A stretch of DNA of 5,730 nucleotides, taken from Chlorobiales bacterium. Its GTDB lineage: Bacteria > Bacteroidota > Chlorobiia > Chlorobiales > Chlorobiaceae. Location: positions 1-5,730 of the forward strand of contig JAKSCY010000797.1 of assembly GCA_022360355.1 (NCBI GenBank), read 5' to 3'. A model generated the notes under the pieces. That model saw only the letters and a list, made by a program, of their open reading frames with translations. It was not told the origin of the DNA and made no database searches. A program made the translations under genes and the position numbers. This document shows positions 1-5,730 of this stretch, in pieces (the first letter of the stretch is position 1; each line of letters starts with the position of its first letter).

Positions 1-19
1 AGAAATGTATAAAAACATA

Positions 20-202
20 TCATACCTCGATGTGCTGCAAAACAACCTCAGAGTTATGGACTTGACGGCCATAACACTTTGCAGGGAGAACCTTCTTCCC
101 ATTGTAGTAATGAATATGAATGTGGAGGGGAACCTTGGCCGTTTGCTGAACGGCGAGGCGGTCGGGACGCTTGTCAATCAAGGCGGTGAGTGAAAGGAAA
201 AT
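20..202 (-). pseudogene. Coding-like remnant, possibly C-terminal tail of an L,D-transpeptidase (YcbB-like)
   Basis: Reading the minus strand from 202 down to a TGA at 20-22 gives about 60 residues with no ATG; an in-frame stop lies just upstream at 203-205. Codon third positions are C/G-rich like the neighbouring genes, and the peptide looks protein-like, with the segments [27 protein letters not shown] and VVLQHIEV. The pattern VPLHI..YY, then GK, then YGRQ resembles the extreme C-terminus of YcbB-type L,D-transpeptidases (VPVxxxYLTA..., DGR..., DIYxxD), which cross-link peptidoglycan in the periplasm. The catalytic HxxG and SxGC segments of that family are absent, so this could only be a non-functional tail. 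No minus frame between 206 and 283 continues it convincingly. The break falls at an A-rich repeat. A short unknown gene starting at TTG (179-181) is the alternative. The family assignment is weak. Confidence 0.3.
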
Positions 203-216
203 TCAAAAGTAAAAAC
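202..216. repeat. A-rich heptad repeat remnant
   Basis: The stretch TTCAAAAGTAAAAACC carries the same 7-base unit (AAAAGT plus one base) that is found in several copies at 5324-5360 and, inverted, at 5395-5432. Here only about two units are present and no inverted partner is seen. It lies immediately upstream of the broken minus-strand remnant. Confidence 0.4.
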
Positions 217-283
217 CTGAAGAGCCGGACAGCTTGATGGCGAGATGGCTCGATAAACAGTGCCTTTTGCAGGAGGCAGTTGC

Positions 284-739
284 TCAGGTACGAAAGAGCT
301 GATCAAGCGTTTCACGGATCGTCTGGCTGTCAAATCCCCTGTTCATCAGAAACGCATACATTTTTTTCTTCCTGTAATGATCGTCTCCTTTGAGAAAGGG
401 GAGCTTTTTCAGGGCTGCGTCCAGGCAGTGGGCATTATTATCGTACTCGCTGAGAACCTTTTCGATAATTTCTTCCGGTATACCCTTTTGAAGCAATTCA
501 TACCGCAACTTGTATCGCCCTGACGGTTTTTTCCTTGACCTGCTGCCGACGTAATGTACGGCAAACGACCAGTCGTCAAGAAGGCCGAGTTCGTCAAGCC
601 TTTCAAGAGTTTTTTCGATGGCTTCCAGGCTGAACTGTCGCCGCTCGAGTTTGGTGATGATTTCCTTGCGAGAATGCTCCCGGTTACCGAGGCAGCGAAC
701 GGCAAGGTCGAATGCTTTTTTGTCCGGGTTCTCAGACAT
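284..739 (-). CDS. recX: Regulatory protein RecX
   Basis: RecX is a small cytoplasmic protein that binds RecA filaments and modulates, usually inhibits, recombinase and coprotease activity in DNA repair. The 151-residue product has the normal length and all-helical make-up. Hallmarks are the N-terminal helix with A-xx-CLGNREHSRKEI (residues 14-27), the GLLDDWSFA segment (52-60, family pattern 'lnD..fA'), the SGRYKLRYELLQKGI segment (73-87, family 'G...i..eL..kGi'), and a C-terminal third repeat with LMNRGFDSQTI (131-141). The only sensible start is the ATG at 739-737, since MSENPDKKAFDLAVR reaches straight into the conserved N-terminus; no clear Shine-Dalgarno precedes it. It is transcribed away from the aldolase/RLP cluster. 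No recA is visible in the window, so it is not next to recA on this side. Nothing suggests a functional tie to the carbon-metabolism genes. Confidence 0.9.
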   Translation of the reverse strand: MSENPDKKAFDLAVRCLGNREHSRKEIITKLERRQFSLEAIEKTLERLDELGLLDDWSFAVHYVGSRSRKKPSGRYKLRYELLQKGIPEEIIEKVLSEYDNNAHCLDAALKKLPFLKGDDHYRKKKMYAFLMNRGFDSQTIRETLDQLFRT

Positions 740-827
740 GTCGATTGGTTGGCGGTCTGTTTCCCATTTTCTGCTACCCGGAAGTTAAAAACAACTGGAA
801 AAATAATGGAACACCCGAAACGCGGGG

Positions 828-856
828 TTTTCAGGGTTTCAGGTTTTTGCTATATT
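828..856 (+). promoter_or_regulatory. Candidate sigma70-type extended -10 promoter for the aldolase/lsrF/rlp cluster
   Basis: In the 182-base divergent region, TATATT at 851-856 is preceded by TG at 848-849 (extended -10, TGnTATATT). A poor -35 match, TTTTCA (828-833, 4 of 6), lies 17 bases upstream. Transcription would start near 863, leaving a leader of about 60 bases before the ATG at 922. No operator palindrome or riboswitch fold is obvious to the eye in 740-921. Confidence 0.35.
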
Positions 857-921
857 CAAAGCCTTACATGTCGATATTCTTTAGCAATTTACGCCTCTTC
901 AGACATTAGACGTTTTTTTGT

Positions 922-3039
922 ATGCAAAACCTCTGGGAAGAAACCGGTTTTACTACAACAATGGCTGAGCTGGAAGCAGATACCCAACTGCCCCGGGAAC
1001 TTGCTGAACTGGTCTATGCTTCCCGCCTGCTCGGCAGGGAAAGCCGGCTGGTTATGCATGGAGGAGGCAATACATCTGTAAAAAGCCAGCTTACCGACGT
1101 TATCGGTAACAAGGTGAATGTACTTTTTATAAAAGGTAGCGGTGTTGATCTTGCCGATGTTACGGCGTATGATTTTACCCCTGTCAGGATTGAGCCTCTC
1201 CAGAAGCTGCTGCAGATGATCCTTTCCGGGGGCAGCCTTACCGATGAGGATCTCAAGAGGTTTTCCAACAGGGAACTGAAAAACTTTTTGTTCCTGAACC
1301 TTTTCAGTCTGACCGATCATATGGTGAGAAACGGGTTGACACCTTCTATTGAAACCCTGCTCCATGCTTTTCTGCCTCATAAATACATCTATCACACGCA
1401 TTCCCAGGCCCTGCTTACTCTAACCAACCAGCATGACGGGGATAGGCTCAGCAGGGAGGTATTTGGTGACAGATTGGGGATCGTTCCCTACATGAGGCCG
1501 GGTCTCGAGCTGGCCCGTTCGGCTGAAAAGGTCTATGCTGAAAACAGAGACGTGGAAGGGCTGGTGCTGCTGAAGCATGGGCTGGTGACTTTCGCGGACA
1601 CGTCCAGAGAAGCGTATGACCTGATGATTGACTCGGTTTCGGAACTTGAAGAAAGGATTGAACAGGCGGACAGGAAAACATTTCCTTCGATCGAGCTGCC
1701 GGAGGAACTTCTTCCGGTTGAAAAAGTCGCTGTCATGGTCAGGGGCGCATGTGCTCTTGAAAAAGAACCGGACAGCAAGGATTATGACAGTTTTATTCTT
1801 GATTTCAGGAGTTCTCCCGAGATCATGGAATATGTCAACAGTGACGACCTTGAAACCCTCGCCCGCAAGGGCACCATGACGCCGGATTTCATTATTCGAA
1901 CAAAGAACCTTCCTCTGATTTTGCCTCCCCCCGATGCAACGAATCCGGACGGGTTCAGACAGAGTGTTCAGGATGCTGTGGAAAGCTATAAAAAGGAGTA
2001 TACAGCCTATTTCCAGCGGCAGCATGCCGCATCCGGTATAGACGTTGAGATGCTGGATCCGTTACCAAGGGTTGTACTGGTTCCCGGGCTTGGGTTGTTT
2101 GGCCTCGGCAAGACCCTTCGGGACGCCCGTATTACCGCTGACATTGCGACAATCACGACAGAAGCGGTGCTTCAGGCGGAATCGATAGGTTGTTTCGAGT
2201 CTATCAGTGAAAGCGAGGTTTTCGGTGTAGAGTACTGGGATATGGAGCAGGCCAAGGTAAAGAGATACCAACATGATGTTTTTGCCGGAAAAGTGGCCAT
2301 GGTTACCGGAGCTGCAGGTGCTATAGGGTTGGCAACAGCCAGGGCGTTCAGGGATAAAGGAGCGGAAATCGCAATTCTGGATCTCGACGGAGAGAGTCTC
2401 GAAAAAGCGGAAAAGGAACTCGGCCCCGATACACTTGCCATTGTCTGCGACGTTACAGATCGTGAGTCTGTGTCAGAGGCTTTCAAAAAGATCTGTCGAA
2501 GGTTTGGGGGAATCGATATCGTTGTATCCAACGTCGGAGCAGCTTTGCAGGGCAGGATAGGTGATGTTGCTGATGAAGTGCTGCGAAAAAGCTTTGAACT
2601 CAATTTCTTTTCACACCAGGCGATTTCACAAGAGGCTGTTGCTATCATGAGGCAGCAGGGGATAGGTGGAAACCTGCTGTACAATGTTTCCAAACAGGCG
2701 GTTAACCCCGGCCCCGATTTCGGGCCGTACGGTCTTGCCAAAGCTGCGACACTGTTTCTTGTTCGCCAGTATGCACTTGACCACGGCCGTGACGGAATCC
2801 GTGCCAACGGTATCAATGCCGACCGGATTCGCAGTGGACTCCTGAACGAGGATATGATTTCGTCACGCTCGAAAGCCCGGGGACTGAGTGCCCGTGAATA
2901 TATGGCAGGTAATCTTCTCAAGCTCGAGGTTACTGCTGAAGATGTTGCCGATGCATTTGTCCATCTCGCACTTGAGAAAAAAACAACAGGTTCAATTACA
3001 ACAGTAGATGGCGGCAACATAGCGGCCGCACTCAGATAA
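922..3039 (+). CDS. Bifunctional class II aldolase / short-chain dehydrogenase (rhamnulose-1-phosphate aldolase/alcohol dehydrogenase type)
   Basis: The 705-residue cytoplasmic fusion matches the known aldolase-SDR family that cleaves a deoxyketose 1-phosphate to DHAP plus an aldehyde and then oxidises or reduces the aldehyde. Residues about 25-430 form a class II aldolase/adducin domain: HGGGNTSVK (46-54), acidic E144, metal ligands H158 and H160 in YHTH, and a third histidine H219 in LLKHG. Residues about 452-705 form a Rossmann SDR: TGAAGAIG (462-469), Asp487 at the end of strand 2 (suggesting NAD rather than NADP), N561, and a catalytic triad S590, Y603, K607 (YGLAK). The C-terminus has the family's NADRIRSGLL and TVDGGN segments. 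The usual NNAG is SNVG (536-539). Start: ATG 922 gives MQNLW, the typical family N-terminus; no good Shine-Dalgarno is seen, and ATG 961 is the alternative. It is the first gene of the cluster, 46 bases before the lsrF-like gene. The true substrate is unknown: rhamnulose 1-phosphate, fuculose 1-phosphate or 5-deoxyribulose 1-phosphate are possible. Confidence 0.9.
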   Translation: MQNLWEETGFTTTMAELEADTQLPRELAELVYASRLLGRESRLVMHGGGNTSVKSQLTDVIGNKVNVLFIKGSGVDLADVTAYDFTPVRIEPLQKLLQMILSGGSLTDEDLKRFSNRELKNFLFLNLFSLTDHMVRNGLTPSIETLLHAFLPHKYIYHTHSQALLTLTNQHDGDRLSREVFGDRLGIVPYMRPGLELARSAEKVYAENRDVEGLVLLKHGLVTFADTSREAYDLMIDSVSELEERIEQADRKTFPSIELPEELLPVEKVAVMVRGACALEKEPDSKDYDSFILDFRSSPEIMEYVNSDDLETLARKGTMTPDFIIRTKNLPLILPPPDATNPDGFRQSVQDAVESYKKEYTAYFQRQHAASGIDVEMLDPLPRVVLVPGLGLFGLGKTLRDARITADIATITTEAVLQAESIGCFESISESEVFGVEYWDMEQAKVKRYQHDVFAGKVAMVTGAAGAIGLATARAFRDKGAEIAILDLDGESLEKAEKELGPDTLAIVCDVTDRESVSEAFKKICRRFGGIDIVVSNVGAALQGRIGDVADEVLRKSFELNFFSHQAISQEAVAIMRQQGIGGNLLYNVSKQAVNPGPDFGPYGLAKAATLFLVRQYALDHGRDGIRANGINADRIRSGLLNEDMISSRSKARGLSAREYMAGNLLKLEVTAEDVADAFVHLALEKKTTGSITTVDGGNIAAALR

Positions 3040-3071
3040 CAACAAGAAAACACCATTTATCTAAACGCATA

Positions 3072-3078
3072 AGAGGAG
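3072..3078 (+). promoter_or_regulatory. Strong ribosome binding site of the lsrF-like gene
   Basis: AGAGGAG lies 7 bases before ATG 3086. It is the only strong Shine-Dalgarno among the plus-strand genes of this window and fixes the start of the LsrF-like protein, including its N-terminal extension. It suggests that this middle gene may be translated more efficiently than its neighbours. Confidence 0.75.
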
Positions 3079-3085
3079 TGTAACT

Positions 3086-3967
3086 ATGCCGGAAGCAGAC
3101 CAGGGAAAACAGGAAAAAAATTATTTTACCGACGTCCCGGTAGATACTCATGGTTTCTTTCTAAAGGGCGCCAGTGCTCTGGACTGGGGGATGAAAAACC
3201 GTTTATCCAGGATTTTCAGGCCGGACACCGGAAAGACCGTTATGTTTGCAATCGATCACGGTTATTTCCAGGGCCCGACAACGGGGCTCGAGCGTGTTGA
3301 TCTCAACATTGTACCGCTTATGCAGTACTCTGATGCTATCATGTTGACGAGAGGGATTCTTCGGACAACAGTGCCGCCGACCTTGACCAAAGCGGTTGTC
3401 ATGCGCAGCAGCGGCGGTCCGAGCATTCTCAAGGAACTTTCCGATGAGCAGATAGCCGTTGATATTGATGATGCCATCCGTATGAACGTTGCGGCCATTA
3501 CCCTCCAGGTGTTTATTGGCGGTGAATTCGAGACACGCTCGATCCACAACATGACAAAACTTGTCGACTGGGGCTATCGTTACGGCATACCGGTCATGGC
3601 CGTTACCGCTGTTGGCAAAAATATGGTCCGGGATGCGAAGTATTTTCGTCTTGCCTGCAGGATCTGCGCGGAACTCGGCGCCCAGATCGTCAAAACCTAC
3701 TATGTGCCTGAAGATTTTGATACGGTTGTTGCTTCCTGTCCGGTCCCGATAGTAATGGCGGGCGGGAAAAAAATTCCCGAATTTGACGCTCTTACCATGT
3801 CTTACAGGGCGATTCAGGAAGGAGCTGCCGGGGTTGATATGGGAAGAAACATCTTCCAGAGCGAAGCTCCGGTTGCAATGATGAAGGCGGTTAACAGGAT
3901 CGTTCATGAAAACATGACACCCGAAGAAGCATTTGACTACTTCAACAGTATCAAGGCTGAAGGGTGA
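3086..3967 (+). CDS. lsrF: LsrF-like class I aldolase / 3-hydroxy-5-phosphonooxypentane-2,4-dione thiolase family (DhnA/DeoC fold)
   Basis: The 293-residue cytoplasmic TIM-barrel enzyme aligns from end to end with E. coli LsrF (291 residues, from memory), with almost no gaps. Shared blocks are ALDWGM (31-36), [14 protein letters not shown] (57-70), TRGILR (88-93), AVGKNMVRD (175-183), AQIVKTYYV (199-207), PIVMAGGKK (221-229) and [12 protein letters not shown] (249-260). Lys203 in the IVKTYY motif falls at the Schiff-base lysine of LsrF. LsrF acts in autoinducer-2 breakdown, transferring an acetyl group from the phosphorylated dione to CoA and releasing acetyl-CoA and DHAP. No other lsr gene is visible, so a different upstream route is likely. 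The neighbours (aldolase-SDR, RLP, SDR) suggest the same or a similar phosphodione is made here. A plain fructose-bisphosphate-type aldolase role is the alternative. The family is certain; the exact reaction is inferred. Confidence 0.9.
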   Translation: MPEADQGKQEKNYFTDVPVDTHGFFLKGASALDWGMKNRLSRIFRPDTGKTVMFAIDHGYFQGPTTGLERVDLNIVPLMQYSDAIMLTRGILRTTVPPTLTKAVVMRSSGGPSILKELSDEQIAVDIDDAIRMNVAAITLQVFIGGEFETRSIHNMTKLVDWGYRYGIPVMAVTAVGKNMVRDAKYFRLACRICAELGAQIVKTYYVPEDFDTVVASCPVPIVMAGGKKIPEFDALTMSYRAIQEGAAGVDMGRNIFQSEAPVAMMKAVNRIVHENMTPEEAFDYFNSIKAEG

Positions 3968-4002
3968 GCGAGAGTAACGGCAGAATAACAGGCAGACACT
4001 CG

Positions 4003-4032
4003 CAGGTCTTTTATTTGAAGTACCTGAAAGAC
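4003..4032 (+). promoter_or_regulatory. Small inverted repeats in the lsrF-rlp gap, over the rlp translation start region
   Basis: Two short inverted repeats overlap: CAGGT (4003-4007) with ACCTG (4022-4026), and GTCTTT (4006-4011) with AAAGAC (4027-4032). They share bases 4006-4007, so only one can form at a time. Both end just before the rlp ATG at 4038. The second would cover the weak Shine-Dalgarno-like GAAAG (4026-4030). It could tune RLP translation, but stems this short can occur by chance. Confidence 0.2.
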
Positions 4033-4037
4033 GTACT

Positions 4038-5324
4038 ATGAATGCAGAGGATATAAACGGTTTTTTTGCGGAAAGGGATCAGCTCAGCATGTCTGATTAC
4101 CTTGAGCTTGAGTATTACCTTGAGTGTGTAGGTGATATAAGGGAAACGCTGGCCCATTTTTGCAGCGAACAGTCCACGGCCCAATGGAGCAGGGTCGGCG
4201 TTGATGAGGATTTCAGAGAGTTGTACGGTGCGAAAGTGCTCAGTTGGGAAGTTCTTGAAGAATTACCGGAACTCAGCTATCCGGTAGAACATGCCGCTAC
4301 CGGTAAAATTCATGCCTGCCGGGTCACCATAGCGCATCCACACGGGAATTTCGGCCCCAAGCTCCCGAATCTGATGACGGCTGTCTGTGGCGAGGGCACG
4401 TACTTTACTCCGGGCATACCCCTGGTAAAGCTGCTCGATATATCTTTTCCCGACAGCTACCTTGCCAGATTCGAGGGACCGAAATTCGGTATCGAAGGCA
4501 TTCGCGACATGCTTGGTGCATACAACAGGCCGATTTTTTTCGGAGTAGTGAAACCCAATATCGGTCTGCAGCCCGTGCATTTTGCGGAGATAGCCTATCA
4601 AAGCTGGCTTGGGGGACTCGATATAGCAAAAGATGACGAGATGCTTGCCGATGTTGCCTGGTCCACGACGGAAGTACGTTCAAAACTTCTTGGCAAAGCC
4701 AGACTTGAAGCAGAAAAGCAGACAGGGGATAAAAAAATATACCTCGCCAACATCACTGACGAGGTTGATAAGATGGTGGAGCAGCACGATATTGCCGTGG
4801 CGAATGGTGCAAACGCTTTGCTGATAAACGCTTTGCCTGTCGGACTCAGCGCGGTGAGAATGCTTCGCAAGCATACCAAAGTACCGTTGATAGGGCATTT
4901 CCCGTTTATTGCGGCATTTTCCCGCCTTGAAAAGTATGGTGTTCATACAAAAGTCATAACCAAGTTGCAGCGTCTTGCAGGTCTTGACGCTATTATCATG
5001 CCAGGCTTCGGTAACCGCATGATGACCCCTGATCAGGAGGTTCGTGAAAATATCGAGGAATGTCTGAACGGTATGGGATCGCTCAAGCGCACGCTGCCTG
5101 TTCCAGGAGGGAGTGATTCGGCGTTGACTCTTGATACCGTTTTCCGGAAAGTTGGCAGCGTTGATTTCGGGTTTGTGCCCGGAAGGGGTATTTTTGGTCA
5201 CCCCATGGGACCGAAAGCAGGTGCTTCAAGTATTCGCCAGGCATGGAAAGCGATTGAAAAAGGTATTCCCCTCGATTCCTACGCGGAAACCTGTCCCGAA
5301 CTCAGGGCAATGCTCGACAAATAA
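4038..5324 (+). CDS. rlp: RuBisCO-like protein (RLP), form IV-Photo
   Basis: The 428-residue product is nearly the same length as the C. tepidum RLP (about 435) and resembles it throughout, starting with the same MNAED. It has the RuBisCO large-subunit layout: N-terminal alpha/beta domain (to about 145), then a TIM barrel. By manual alignment to RuBisCO (spinach numbers), retained residues are E44 (E60), W50 (W66), K172 (K175), the metal-site trio K198, D200, E201 (K201, D203, E204) in AKDDE, and H287 (H294). Replaced are Q49 (T65), E119 (N123), N174 (K177), F288 (R295), I291 (H298), P356 (S379), R383 (G404), and loop 6 with its K334. Carboxylation is therefore not expected. Family knowledge: disruption in C. 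tepidum affects sulfur oxidation and causes stress responses; the reaction is unproven. It lies 70 bases after the LsrF-like gene, probably in one transcript. ATG 4038 is chosen by homology; its Shine-Dalgarno (GAAAG) is weak. Confidence 0.97.
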   Translation: MNAEDINGFFAERDQLSMSDYLELEYYLECVGDIRETLAHFCSEQSTAQWSRVGVDEDFRELYGAKVLSWEVLEELPELSYPVEHAATGKIHACRVTIAHPHGNFGPKLPNLMTAVCGEGTYFTPGIPLVKLLDISFPDSYLARFEGPKFGIEGIRDMLGAYNRPIFFGVVKPNIGLQPVHFAEIAYQSWLGGLDIAKDDEMLADVAWSTTEVRSKLLGKARLEAEKQTGDKKIYLANITDEVDKMVEQHDIAVANGANALLINALPVGLSAVRMLRKHTKVPLIGHFPFIAAFSRLEKYGVHTKVITKLQRLAGLDAIIMPGFGNRMMTPDQEVRENIEECLNGMGSLKRTLPVPGGSDSALTLDTVFRKVGSVDFGFVPGRGIFGHPMGPKAGASSIRQAWKAIEKGIPLDSYAETCPELRAMLDK

Positions 5325-5432
5325 AAAGCCAAAAATCAAAAGTCAAAAGTAATAAAAAGCATTATCTGCAGTGAGGGTGGCATTGGTTTGAATCAAGACT
5401 TTTGCCTTTTACCTTTTTACTTTTGCCTTTAC
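5324..5432. repeat. Imperfect inverted repeat of 7-base A-rich units between rlp and the SDR gene
   Basis: The left arm (5324-5360) carries tandem units such as AAAAATC, AAAAGTC and AAAAGTA. The right arm (5395-5432), read on the minus strand, carries AAAAGTA, AAAAGGT, AAAAGGC and AAAAGTC. The arms can pair over about 30 bases at roughly three-quarters identity around an unrelated core (5361-5394, containing CTGCAG and GAGGGTGGC). It fills the gap from the rlp stop to just before the next start. A related partial copy is at 202-216. It could be a dispersed intergenic element of this genome, and its A/T-rich hairpin could end transcription in either direction; both roles are inferred. Confidence 0.6.
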
Positions 5433-5439
5433 TGTTACT

Positions 5440-5730
5440 GTGGGAAAGCTCGACGACAAAGTTGCGATTATTACCGGCTCGACCAGAGGGATCGGCAAAG
5501 CCATCGCACAGGCTTTCGTAAGGGAAGGAGCCAGGGTTGTCATAACGTCCAGCCACAGAGCCAGCGTCGATAAGGCACTGAGTGATTTTCCCGGGGAGAG
5601 TGTTTTTGGTCATGTATGTGACGTATCGGATTATACGCAGGTTGAAGAACTGGTAGCGTCAACCGTGGAACAGTTCGGGAAACTCGATGTTTTTATCAAT
5701 AATGCCGGGATTTCCGATACCTTTTACAAC
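5440..5730 (+). CDS. Short-chain dehydrogenase/reductase (SDR), 3' end outside the window
   Basis: Ninety-seven residues of a classical SDR are visible: strand 1 KVAIITG with the cofactor motif TGSTRGIG (12-19), CDV (60-62, adenine-binding Asp61), FGKLDVFINNAG (79-90) with an intact NNAG, after which the sequence ends, before the Ser-Tyr-Lys catalytic triad. Strand 2 ends in TSSHR (36-40) without an acidic residue, which in this family favours NADP(H), unlike the Asp-bearing SDR domain of the fusion protein. The start is taken as GTG 5440 because MGKLDDKVAI fits the usual SDR N-terminus; the frame is closed by TGA at 5389-5391 and has no ATG. No Shine-Dalgarno is present, since the repeat occupies the upstream bases. 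It follows rlp by 115 bases on the same strand and may be part of the same pathway. It could be FabG-like or a sugar/polyol dehydrogenase; the substrate is not readable. Confidence 0.88.
   Translation, partial: MGKLDDKVAIITGSTRGIGKAIAQAFVREGARVVITSSHRASVDKALSDFPGESVFGHVCDVSDYTQVEELVASTVEQFGKLDVFINNAGISDTFYN

Noticed and set aside
5..193. 62-codon plus-strand frame at the window start
   Set aside because: No ribosome binding site and no recognisable motif; it lies antisense to the minus-strand frame (20-202), whose codon pattern looks more like real coding.
221..252. Possible recX terminator (CGAG/CTCG stem at 241-252 and AGC/GCT stem near 221-232, followed on the minus strand by T runs)
   Set aside because: The stems are only 3-4 base pairs and the T-rich stretch belongs to the repeat; too weak to call.
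740..800. recX promoter on the minus strand
   Set aside because: A/T-rich stretches are present, but no pair of -35 and -10 hexamers with proper spacing was convincing.
2172..3056. Long 294-codon minus-strand open frame opposite the SDR domain
   Set aside because: It is the complement of a clearly functional SDR domain; the translation is rich in Ser, Pro and Ala with no domain, a typical antisense shadow.
4038..5324. Carboxylating RuBisCO large subunit
   Set aside because: Several catalytic positions and the loop 6 lysine are replaced, and the sequence follows the Chlorobium RLP throughout.
5324..5432. CRISPR array
   Set aside because: Units are 7 bases, degenerate and mostly contiguous without spacers, and the two arms are inverted; this is not a CRISPR layout.
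5388..5573. 61-codon plus-strand frame with ATG overlapping the SDR start
   Set aside because: It is out of frame with the clear TGxxxGIG SDR sequence and is made of repeat-derived residues followed by an Arg/Gln-rich shadow.

Overview
The window looks like a piece of a green sulfur bacterium chromosome (Chlorobiaceae: Chlorobium, Pelodictyon or Prosthecochloris type). The main reason is a gene at 4038-5324 whose protein closely resembles, from memory, the RuBisCO-like protein (RLP, form IV-Photo) of Chlorobaculum tepidum, from its first residues (MNAED) to near its C-terminus. Base composition is moderate, consistent with that group. Genus-level placement is inference.

Layout. Positions 1-283 hold no intact gene. 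A 61-codon coding-like remnant on the minus strand (20-202) may be the tail of an L,D-transpeptidase, and it abuts an A-rich repeat (about 202-216). recX follows on the minus strand (284-739). A 182-base intergenic region (740-921) separates the divergent recX from a plus-strand cluster and contains one plausible extended -10 promoter. The cluster is: (1) a 705-residue fusion of a class II (fuculose/rhamnulose-phosphate type) aldolase and a short-chain dehydrogenase (922-3039); (2) a full-length LsrF-like class I aldolase/thiolase with the Schiff-base lysine conserved (3086-3967); (3) the RLP (4038-5324). After an imperfect inverted repeat built of 7-base A-rich units (5324-5432), a second short-chain dehydrogenase begins at a GTG at 5440 and runs off the window end.

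How the genes may work together. The aldolase, LsrF-like enzyme, RLP and dehydrogenases suggest metabolism of a 5-carbon sugar phosphate. LsrF's known substrate, 3-hydroxy-5-phosphonooxypentane-2,4-dione, is formally 1-deoxyxylulose 5-phosphate oxidised at C4. A known RLP of another bacterium (Rhodospirillum rubrum) isomerises a 5-substituted ribulose 1-phosphate into a 1-substituted xylulose 5-phosphate. A route of RLP isomerisation, SDR oxidation and LsrF thiolysis, giving an acyl-CoA and DHAP, is therefore chemically coherent. It could salvage 5'-deoxyadenosine or methylthioadenosine. This is a hypothesis; the sequence shows only the families and their clustering.
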